From contig CAWBOV010000005.1 of the NCBI GenBank assembly GCA_963790525.1, positions 310,001 through 374,000 of the forward strand: a stretch of 64,000 nt of DNA, written 5' to 3'. The translations under genes were made by a program, and so were the position numbers. Position 1 is the stretch's first letter. Every line of letters begins with the position of its first letter. Below are positions 41,823 through 49,401 of the stretch, one piece after another. Under the pieces are notes generated by a model. It made no database searches. It saw only the letters and a program-made list of their open reading frames with translations, and had not been told where the DNA came from. Source of the DNA: CAWBOV01 sp963790525. GTDB taxonomy: Bacteria; Actinomycetota; Actinomycetes; Mycobacteriales; Jatrophihabitantaceae.

Positions 41823-44458
41823 GGTGCCCCCCGGTAGAACTGCAGGTCCGATCCCAGCAGTTGCTCGACCTCGCTCGACGGGACGCGGCTCCAGTTCGCT
41901 CCGTTGACCGTCTTGGGCACTGTGTTCCGGCGGTGGATGATCGCGACCAGACTGTCCGCGTCGCTCACATCGCACATCGATCGCACCGCCTTGCTCCAGA
42001 CGAATCGCGAGTCCTCCCCCGTCGCCACGTCGGGGAAGGGGGACCGCTGCCAGAGATCCCTGCTGTAACAGAGGGTGGAACCCGCCGCCCAGATACGTCC
42101 GCTGCGAGGCCATTCGTAACGCCACGCCCTGCCCGTCGCCGGATCGTAGAAGGACAGGCGGCGACTCCCGCAGACATCGCTCCCCGAGTCGAGCAGGCGC
42201 CCGACCTGGACCGACAGCCGGGTCGGTGCGTGCCAGTCGTCGTCGTCCCAGTGGACGATGATCTGCCCACGCGCGATCTGGCAGGCGAGGTTGCGCTTGG
42301 CGCCCAGCACCAGCCGCTGATCCAGGCGGCGGTACACGATGGACGGATCATCCGGTACGAGATCGGCGATGCAGTCCGTGCCGTCGTCGACGATCACCAG
42401 CTCCTTGGCCGGGTAGTCCTGCCGCCGGAAGTACTCGATGGCCTGGGCCACGAACTCACGCCGGTCGTAGGTCGGCATGATGCAGGACACGAGCGGTTGT
42501 GACCCGGCCGGCTCGAGCACGGACGCCACGGACAGCGCCGACGCCACGGACAGCGCAGCCGCCGCCGGGGAGGCAGCGGGCTCGGCCGGCGCAGGGGGCT
42601 CGGGTGCCGCCGGCGAGCGCGCGGCGTAGTAGGCGCGATCCTCCACGGGCAGGGCGACCTCGTCGATCGCGGTCCAGCCCGGGCGCGCCCCGCCGTCGAG
42701 CTGCCAGCTGTTGGAGCCGTGGCGCAGGTACACGAACAGCCCGTCGGCACCCATGGACTGCAGCCGCGCGCCCCGCCGGACGGCCTGATCGAGGAACGCG
42801 GCGTCCTCGGCGAGCGAGCGGTCGGGGTAGCGCGCCAGCCGCTCCCACACCGAACGGCGGAAGGCCAGGGTGCCGCCGTGGACGTCCCGCACGAACATCC
42901 GCCGGTGCAGGTCGGCCTCGAAACGCCAGAACTGCCAGCGGTCGAGCTCGAACACCGGAGCGTCCCGCAGCGCGGTGATGTCCGCGTTGTCGGCTCGGAT
43001 GGCGGCGACCTGGCGGCTGACCCGTTCGGTTCCGTGCCAGTCGTCGTCGTCCCACTGGATGACGATCTCGCCGCGGGCATGTTGGCAGGCGAGGTTGCGC
43101 AGCGCCCCGATGCTCCGCGAGCGCGCGCTGGGCACCACCCGGATGCGGCCGTCGTCGGGCAGTACCCCGGCCAGCTCCGGCGGTCCGTCCTCCACGATCA
43201 CCAGTTCGAGATTCGGGTAGTCCTGGCGCTGGAAGTAACGCACCGCCTGCTGCGCGAAGTCCGGACGTCCGCGGGTGGGCATGATGCACGACACCAGCGG
43301 GGCGGATCCGCGGATCTCGAGCGGGCGAGCCGGGCTGGGTGTCCGGCCCGGCAGCCCTGCTGTCGCGGCCGGCGCCGTGGGGGCGGCCGGCTGCGCAGTC
43401 GGCGCCTGCTCGCCGTTCAGTGCCTGCTCGTCGTTCGGCCCCTGCTCGCCGTCCGGCACCTGCTCGCCGTGCGCCCCGGCGACGGACGCGGGCGGCGGAC
43501 CGACGTCGCGAACGGCCGAGTGCGGTGCGCCGGCGTGCGGTGATCCGGGCGGGCGGCGGCGCGAGCGGTCCGGTGGTGCAGGGAGCGGCGGGTCGGGGCG
43601 ATGGTCGAGGATCGTCACGGGCACGACGACGGCACGCGCGGGCATGAGCTCGTCCGGCGCGAAGTGCTCGCAGCGGTCGCCCTGACAGTGGCTGCGGTAC
43701 GTGGTCGTCTCCCCGCGCAGCAGCAGGCCGCAGAAGCGGTCCTGGTAGAGCCGGCGATTGGCCTCGAGCAGCGAGGTCTGGACCTGGCTGCGGCGCGCGG
43801 TCGGCGGCGACCGGAAGACGTAGGAGGCGCCGACCCACACGCCCCGGAAACCCGCGCGGGCCGCCCGGACGTTGTAGTCCATCTCCCAGCACGGGCCGAG
43901 CCCGTAGGCCTCCTCGGCCGGGCCGACCGCAGTGATCACCTCGCGGCGGACCGCATAGCAGAAGTCGGAGAGGCTGTAGAGCGGTTCCAGCGACCGGGCG
44001 GCGTGACCGAACCGGCGCACCGCGATGGCCGCGTCCCGGCGCACGGAGGCCTCGTCGCCCAGCGCGTGCGGCGCGATCGCCTGCTCGTTCCAGGCGAGGT
44101 TGGTCGAGGGGCCGGCCAGGCCGCACCCCGGCCGGTTCAGCGCGGCGAGCAGGAACTCCAACCACCGCGGCCCTACGAGCACACCGCTCTCGAGCAGGAC
44201 CACGACGTCGGCCTTGCTCCTGGACGCCAGCAGGTTGAAGGTCGCGGCGGCACCGCGGGGTTCGGCCGTCCCCCACTGCTCCAGTGCGACGAACTGGGGG
44301 TCCGTGCGCAGCGCGGCGGCCGTCGCCTCGTCCGGGCCGTCGGCCAGCAGCACGATCCGTACGCCCGGATCGCTGTACGCGCGCAGGAACCGCAGAGTGT
44401 CAGCCAGGCGCGCCGGTTCGGCATGCACGGCCACCCCGATGCAGACCGGTTCGCGCAT
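41819..44458 (-). CDS. Glycosyltransferase with three GT2-type domains
   Basis: About 879 aa (ATG 44458; GTG 44485 also possible). Domain 1 (residues about 5-250) is a divergent GT-A fold: CIGVAVHAEPARLADTLRFLRA, VVVLLESGVLVGPRWLEFL. Domains 2 and 3 are canonical and similar to each other: LVSCIMPTRGRPDFAQQAVRYFQRQDYPNLELVIV ... WDDDDWH, and LVSCIMPTYDRREFVAQAIEYFRRQDYPAKELVIVDDG ... WDDDDWH, with DDDDWH as the metal/sugar-nucleotide motif. Linkers carry GEQ..-type and SVASAL repeats. It is cytoplasmic, adding sugars to an unknown glycan or protein. Located beside the eCIS genes. Confidence 0.88.
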   Translation of the reverse strand: MREPVCIGVAVHAEPARLADTLRFLRAYSDPGVRIVLLADGPDEATAAALRTDPQFVALEQWGTAEPRGAAATFNLLASRSKADVVVLLESGVLVGPRWLEFLLAALNRPGCGLAGPSTNLAWNEQAIAPHALGDEASVRRDAAIAVRRFGHAARSLEPLYSLSDFCYAVRREVITAVGPAEEAYGLGPCWEMDYNVRAARAGFRGVWVGASYVFRSPPTARRSQVQTSLLEANRRLYQDRFCGLLLRGETTTYRSHCQGDRCEHFAPDELMPARAVVVPVTILDHRPDPPLPAPPDRSRRRPPGSPHAGAPHSAVRDVGPPPASVAGAHGEQVPDGEQGPNDEQALNGEQAPTAQPAAPTAPAATAGLPGRTPSPARPLEIRGSAPLVSCIMPTRGRPDFAQQAVRYFQRQDYPNLELVIVEDGPPELAGVLPDDGRIRVVPSARSRSIGALRNLACQHARGEIVIQWDDDDWHGTERVSRQVAAIRADNADITALRDAPVFELDRWQFWRFEADLHRRMFVRDVHGGTLAFRRSVWERLARYPDRSLAEDAAFLDQAVRRGARLQSMGADGLFVYLRHGSNSWQLDGGARPGWTAIDEVALPVEDRAYYAARSPAAPEPPAPAEPAASPAAAALSVASALSVASVLEPAGSQPLVSCIMPTYDRREFVAQAIEYFRRQDYPAKELVIVDDGTDCIADLVPDDPSIVYRRLDQRLVLGAKRNLACQIARGQIIVHWDDDDWHAPTRLSVQVGRLLDSGSDVCGSRRLSFYDPATGRAWRYEWPRSGRIWAAGSTLCYSRDLWQRSPFPDVATGEDSRFVWSKAVRSMCDVSDADSLVAIIHRRNTVPKTVNGANWSRVPSSEVEQLLGSDLQFYRGAP

Positions 44459-44580
44459 GCGCCCACATTGATCGATTCGGGTCACTCGGCCGTCACCGGA
44501 GCGTCACTGGCCGCGGTGACGGCGCGGTGACGAGCGGCGCCCACCCTGAACGGACGGCGACACCGGACGGATCGGGAGTG

Positions 44581-46134
44581 ATGGCCGCACAATCACAGCG
44601 CCTGCATCGGGGGGACGGCGCCTCCGAGACCGAGGCCGCCGTACCCGGATCGGGGCGGCTGCTCGATCCGGAGCTGCGGGCCGAGATGGCTGCCCGGCTC
44701 GGGCATCCCGTGGAACCGGACGTGCGGGTGCACACGGGGGCACCGGCCTGGGCGCTGGCGCGGTCGGTGGACGCGGAGGCCTACACCGTCGGCAAGGACG
44801 TGGTCTTCGGCGAGGGCGCCTACGACCCGGGGTCGGCGCGCGGACGTGACCTGCTCGCGCACGAACTCACCCACGTGGCACAGCAGCGGGGTGGATCGCC
44901 CGCCCGGCCCGGCGCTGCGCCGGCGGCCGCGCTCGAGGGTCAGGCTCGTGCCGCGGAAGCCGGACACGGGGGCGTCGCGGTCACCGGCGGCGCGCCCGTC
45001 GGCATCGCCCGCAAACCGAAGGATCCGAAACCCCCGCCGCCGCGGGATCCCACCTTCGACGAGATCCTCGCCGAACTGGGTACCGCCTTCGGGGGGCCGT
45101 ATGCGACCTACGCCGACTTCGCCGCATCGATGGTCCCGGCGTCGTTCCTCGGGCACTCGATCCAGAACGGAGTCCGGCAGGAGCTCAAGGACAAGCTCGC
45201 CAAGGCCGACAAGGACATCCGCAAGGCCTGGCCCACCGCGCCCGCCGACTTCGGCATCTCCTTCATCGGCGGTTTCCGGTCGCGGTCCGGGCCGCACGGG
45301 TGGGGACTGGCCATCGACATCGACGGCACCGCCAACCCCTATGTGATGCACGAGGCCGGCGAAGGCAAGATCGACACCCAGGTCGCGCCGGTGTACCACC
45401 GCATCGCCGAGATGATGCTGAATTCGCCCGTCGACAACGAGCAATCCGTCATCCCCAAGCTCATCCTCAGGAGCGACTCCACCAGCCTGACCGCCGCGCA
45501 CCCCTCGCGCGCGGACCGGATCGGCGCGTTCTACGACCGGCTCGCGCTGGAGAGCACGGCCATGCACGACTACTTCGCCCTGATGAAGAACCCCGATCCC
45601 AAGGCGATCCCCGACTTCCTGGCCGGCCCGTGGCAGAAGACGCATCCCGGCGCGACGCCCCCCGCTCCCGCGAAGGTGCTCGCCGACATGTGGGCGGACT
45701 ACGCCCTTCTCGGCGGCACGATCCCTGCCGGGGTGACCGGTGTCCCGACGCCGCCCGCCGCGTCGGGGAGCAGGCCGTTCTCGTCCTCGGGTGCCGATCC
45801 CGCGAAGGGAATCCTCACCATCCCCAAGGAGGTCGTCCTGGGGCTGACCGCCCACCTCACCCGGTGGGGCGCGGTCGACTTCGGCGTGGAGAGCGGCGAT
45901 GTCATGCACTTCGACGACATGGGCGGGCTCGGGACCGCCGTCTCTGCGGCGAAGAAGGCGGCCGCGGACAAGATCGCGGCGGCGGCAGCGGCGGCCCAGA
46001 CGGCGACACCACCCGCCACCACCACGACACCGCCGACGACGACGACTACATCACCCACGACCACGCCGACCACGACAACCCCACCCACGACGACGGCACC
46101 GCCGAGCACGCAGCCCCAGCAGACCAAGCCCTAG
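44581..46134 (+). CDS. DUF4157 protein with M15-type peptidoglycan peptidase: probable eCIS cargo
   Basis: 517 aa from ATG 44581. Residues 38-102 form a DUF4157 domain (VHTGAPAWALARSVDAEAYTVGKDVVFG, metal motif HELTHVAQQ at 94-102), a hallmark of eCIS-associated cargo. Residues 225-445 resemble an M15 D-Ala-D-Ala/endopeptidase: GFRSRSGPHGWGLAIDID gives zinc ligands His239 and Asp246, and VMHFDD gives His443. The last 50 residues are a Thr/Pro tail. The likely role is a cell-wall-cutting effector loaded into the injection particle. It is convergent with the immunity gene, the stop codons sharing CTAG. Confidence 0.82.
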   Translation: MAAQSQRLHRGDGASETEAAVPGSGRLLDPELRAEMAARLGHPVEPDVRVHTGAPAWALARSVDAEAYTVGKDVVFGEGAYDPGSARGRDLLAHELTHVAQQRGGSPARPGAAPAAALEGQARAAEAGHGGVAVTGGAPVGIARKPKDPKPPPPRDPTFDEILAELGTAFGGPYATYADFAASMVPASFLGHSIQNGVRQELKDKLAKADKDIRKAWPTAPADFGISFIGGFRSRSGPHGWGLAIDIDGTANPYVMHEAGEGKIDTQVAPVYHRIAEMMLNSPVDNEQSVIPKLILRSDSTSLTAAHPSRADRIGAFYDRLALESTAMHDYFALMKNPDPKAIPDFLAGPWQKTHPGATPPAPAKVLADMWADYALLGGTIPAGVTGVPTPPAASGSRPFSSSGADPAKGILTIPKEVVLGLTAHLTRWGAVDFGVESGDVMHFDDMGGLGTAVSAAKKAAADKIAAAAAAAQTATPPATTTTPPTTTTTSPTTTPTTTTPPTTTAPPSTQPQQTKP

Positions 46135-46961
46135 TCGAGCGAGCGCAGCAACGCCTCGAACTCCCGGGGCAGCATGCCGACGACGTAGCTGCCGTCCAGC
46201 AGGCCGATGTCCTCGGCCTCCTCACGGGAGAGCTCGCGGAGCTCGCCGGTAGGGCGCTCGGCCGATCCGTAGGGGCCGACGGCCGGATCGTCCGGGTTCG
46301 GCTCGTGGAAGAACTCCGGCTCGGGGTCGAACTGCGCGGCGAGCTCGCGGTCGTGGCCGACGACGGGCCAGGTGCCGTCGCTCACCGCCTCCATACCGAC
46401 GTAGAGCGGACGCCCACCCCCGCGGCCCCCGGCGTACGGGCGCATCGGGCCACCGGCGTCCAAGATCCCCACCGCGGTGCCCACCGAGTTCCTCGCCACG
46501 ACGACGGCGTAGCGGTACTGACCGCGCCCGATCGGGACGGCCACCACGTCACCGATCTTCACGCGGACCGTCGACCCCGTGCCGCCGCGGACCGACCAAC
46601 CGACCGGTTCCCCGCCGGCTCGGGCGTAGGCGTCGGCGAGCAGATCCAGGACCGCCTGCGCACCCGTGCGGCCGGACACACCGGACAGCGCGTCGGCGGC
46701 CAGGTCGACCAGGTCGGCGGCCATCACGAACACGGCGTCGTTCAGCTCGTCGACGCGCGAGCCGCGAGCGGGCCGCCCCGGGGCGCTCACCCATGCGCCA
46801 GGGCCGTACCCGGCGACGCCGTCGAGCGCGCGCAGCGCCCACGACAGCACCTCGGCCAGTTCCGGCGGCGTGGGCCGCCGCCCGATCTCGTCCTGGTACT
46901 GCTCGAGCAGCTCGGTCCACGCGCGCGCCAGCGCGTCCAGCTCGGTGCGATCGTCAGCCAC
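46131..46961 (-). CDS. Imm26-like immunity protein
   Basis: 276 aa. The centre reads VRVKIGDVVAVPIGRGQYRYAVVVARN, matching the beta-rich start of Imm26-type immunity proteins. An N-terminal helical part (LDALARAWTELLEQYQDEIGRRPTPPELAEVLSWAL) and an acidic C-terminus follow the usual pattern of polymorphic-toxin antidotes. It overlaps the toxin gene's end by 8 bp, the expected toxin-then-immunity order. It would protect the producer from the toxin tip encoded upstream. Family assignment rests on one region, so moderate confidence. Confidence 0.65.
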   Translation of the reverse strand: MADDRTELDALARAWTELLEQYQDEIGRRPTPPELAEVLSWALRALDGVAGYGPGAWVSAPGRPARGSRVDELNDAVFVMAADLVDLAADALSGVSGRTGAQAVLDLLADAYARAGGEPVGWSVRGGTGSTVRVKIGDVVAVPIGRGQYRYAVVVARNSVGTAVGILDAGGPMRPYAGGRGGGRPLYVGMEAVSDGTWPVVGHDRELAAQFDPEPEFFHEPNPDDPAVGPYGSAERPTGELRELSREEAEDIGLLDGSYVVGMLPREFEALLRSLD

Positions 46962-49401
46962 AGCCGACCTTCACCTCCAGGTACTCCTCGTACTCGGCGA
47001 CCTTCTCGGCCGCGAGAGGATTCTGCCTGTTGCACCGGTAGGTCTTGGGGCCACTGGTGTCGATCGTCTTGCCGTCCACCGCCAGTTTCTGCTCCAGCAA
47101 GCGGGCCTCACCGTACTCGCGCTGCCCGGGGCGGAGCCGGAGCCGGTCGCCCTTGGCCGGGTCGAACCGGTCGTGGTTGGCGGCGTGGCGGGCGCGCACC
47201 TGCTCCACCGACAGCTTGGGCCCGAACATCCCGCTGTAGTAGACCTTCCCCCTGGCATTGACCAGCTCGTAGTTGCGAAAGCCGGGGCGGCTGAGCCACA
47301 TCAGCCGGGTCTTGGTGATGTTGTGGACGAGGACACCGGGCAGGCCGACGAAGTAGTTCTGCGTCCCGCAGACGCTCAGGTTGAACGTGGTCGCGGGCGC
47401 GACGTCCACGCCGGAGACCCCGCGGACCTCCAGCAGTGCCCCGGTGCGGGTGCGGACGCTCATACCCGGCAGCAGGTCCTCGGCACGGCACCAGTCGTCC
47501 TTGGACTCGACCCAGAACCGGTGCGCGGCCGTCGTCCGGATCGGGGTGGCGCCGCAGTCGACGTCGATCCAGCGCGACGTCCGCCCGCGGGTGACGGCCT
47601 CGACGACGGAGGCGACGACCCGGCGGCGCTCGTGGTCGAAGGACCACACCCGATCGCCCGGGCGCAGCGAGTCGATCCGCCGCCGGCCGGTCGGCGTGGC
47701 CACGAGCGTCCCGGCCGGGAAGCAGACGCCGGGATCGAGGTCGGGCTCGCTCACCTGGGGTTCGAGCTGATCCTCCGGGTGCACGTCCTCATCCGTCGCC
47801 ACGCCGTCGGTGACCTCGTCGATCGGCTCCTCCATCCGGCTGGACTGCTCCTCCTCGTCCTGCACCGAGGATTCGTCGACCTCGTCGGTTCCGCCCTTGC
47901 CCTCCTCCGTCGTCCCGCCCTTGCCCTCGTCGGTCGTCCCGCCCTTGCCCTCGTCCTTGACCCCTCCCTTGCCCTTGCCCTCGTCCTTCAGCCCGCTCTC
48001 GCCCTCGCCCTCCCCCTCGCCGCCCTTGGTGGCGAGCAGCGCCAGCAGGGTGTCCACGCCGATCAGGGTCACGGCGTGGGCGAGGTGCTTGCCGGCGTCG
48101 TCGAGATCCTTGCTGCTGCTGGGATTCGCGGTGAGGACGACGAACTCGTACAGATCGTCGGCGACGTCGATCGCGTCGAAGCCGATCTTGTAGGCGAGAA
48201 TCGCCGCGCCGATGACGTCGGCGACCTCACCGACCCCGACGGCCTGCGCGGCGATGAACGCGGCCATCACCGCGAGAGCCTCCGGCGACAGGAGCTGCTT
48301 GATCTGCTCGGCGAGCTCGCCCGGCAGGTAGCTCGCGGCGGCGGCGATCACGACCTTGAGGCGCTCGATGACGCTCATTCCCGCGACCGGGTCCGGATCG
48401 ATGGTCGGCAGCGTGAGCACGGGGGTAGGGGTTATCTTCGGCTGCGGCGGCGCCGGCTTCGGGGCCGGCGGCACCGGCTGCTGTTGCGTGGGGGGCGGGC
48501 TCACGGGCGGTGCGGCCGGTGGTGGAGCCGCGCTCGGAGCGGGCCCGAAGCGACGGAACTGGGGGATGACGATCGGCTGCTCCCCCAGGCTCTGGACGAC
48601 GGTACCGATCACGCCGCTGACACCGGGCACGACTCCCGGGAGCAGCGGCAACGCCACGTCGTTCCAGGCGAACGTGCTGCCTGCGGGCAGGTTGATCATG
48701 AGCTGATAGGCGTGGGTGTTCACGTCGTACCGGTCGACCACCTGCATCCCGTCCAGGTTGGAGCCCTCCACCGTCATGATCGCGATGCCGGAGATGGAGA
48801 TCGTCGCCTGGGTGTTGCCGACGACCATGACCCGCAGGACCGGCGCGCCGGCGAGCGGGGAGGGAGCGGGACCTCCGCCGCCCTTCCCCAGGCGCTGGAC
48901 GGCTCCGCGCCGCGCCCGGCCGGGATGCGGAACGGGGCCACCCGACAGCAGCGCGTCGGCCGTGCGATGGGCCCGGTGCTCGGCGTCGGCATGGGGCAGC
49001 AGGGGGCCCGCAGCCGTTCCCTGCTGGACGACATGGGCGAGTTCGTGAGCCAGCGCCTGCCTGCCCCGCGCGGTCGACGGGTCCCGGTCTGCCGGTCCCA
49101 GGTAGATGTCCGCCCCCGACGTGAATGCCCTTGCCTGCAAGGCTTCCGCGCTCTCCTGGGCAGCGGCGTCGGAGTGCAGGCGGACGTGGTCCAGTGACGC
49201 GCCGAGGCGCGGCTCGAACTCCGCCCGCTCGGCGACCGCCAACGGCTCCCCGTCCGCCGACCCGGCCGATCCCGCCACCCAGGCCGGCACCTGTGCCAGC
49301 GAGGCGTGTGCCCTCGGCGGCAGCGCCGGGGCGACCGGGTGGGCGTCGACCGCAGCCGCCACCGCAGGGGCAGCGACCCGTGCGGTGCCTGGTGCGTTCA
49401 C
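46954..49401 (-). CDS. DUF4157-Hint polymorphic toxin, eCIS-linked
   Basis: 815 aa. DUF4157 at 62-128 (RAFTSGADIYLGP, ALAHELAHVVQQG). A beta-rich and then Pro-rich region runs to about 340, a helical segment with hydrophobic stretches to about 445, and DEGKGG repeats with acidic linker to about 555. A Hint self-processing domain occupies 560-694: C560 in CFPAGTLVATPTG, TTAAHRF, YFVGLPGVLVHN. The 121-aa tip (YELVNARGKVYYSGMFG ... YGEARLLEQKLA) resembles GIY-YIG/URI nucleases, tentatively. GTG 49401 overlaps the ATPase stop (GTGA). The Hint domain would release the tip in the target cell. Confidence 0.85.
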   Translation of the reverse strand: MNAPGTARVAAPAVAAAVDAHPVAPALPPRAHASLAQVPAWVAGSAGSADGEPLAVAERAEFEPRLGASLDHVRLHSDAAAQESAEALQARAFTSGADIYLGPADRDPSTARGRQALAHELAHVVQQGTAAGPLLPHADAEHRAHRTADALLSGGPVPHPGRARRGAVQRLGKGGGGPAPSPLAGAPVLRVMVVGNTQATISISGIAIMTVEGSNLDGMQVVDRYDVNTHAYQLMINLPAGSTFAWNDVALPLLPGVVPGVSGVIGTVVQSLGEQPIVIPQFRRFGPAPSAAPPPAAPPVSPPPTQQQPVPPAPKPAPPQPKITPTPVLTLPTIDPDPVAGMSVIERLKVVIAAAASYLPGELAEQIKQLLSPEALAVMAAFIAAQAVGVGEVADVIGAAILAYKIGFDAIDVADDLYEFVVLTANPSSSKDLDDAGKHLAHAVTLIGVDTLLALLATKGGEGEGEGESGLKDEGKGKGGVKDEGKGGTTDEGKGGTTEEGKGGTDEVDESSVQDEEEQSSRMEEPIDEVTDGVATDEDVHPEDQLEPQVSEPDLDPGVCFPAGTLVATPTGRRRIDSLRPGDRVWSFDHERRRVVASVVEAVTRGRTSRWIDVDCGATPIRTTAAHRFWVESKDDWCRAEDLLPGMSVRTRTGALLEVRGVSGVDVAPATTFNLSVCGTQNYFVGLPGVLVHNITKTRLMWLSRPGFRNYELVNARGKVYYSGMFGPKLSVEQVRARHAANHDRFDPAKGDRLRLRPGQREYGEARLLEQKLAVDGKTIDTSGPKTYRCNRQNPLAAEKVAEYEEYLEVKVGCG

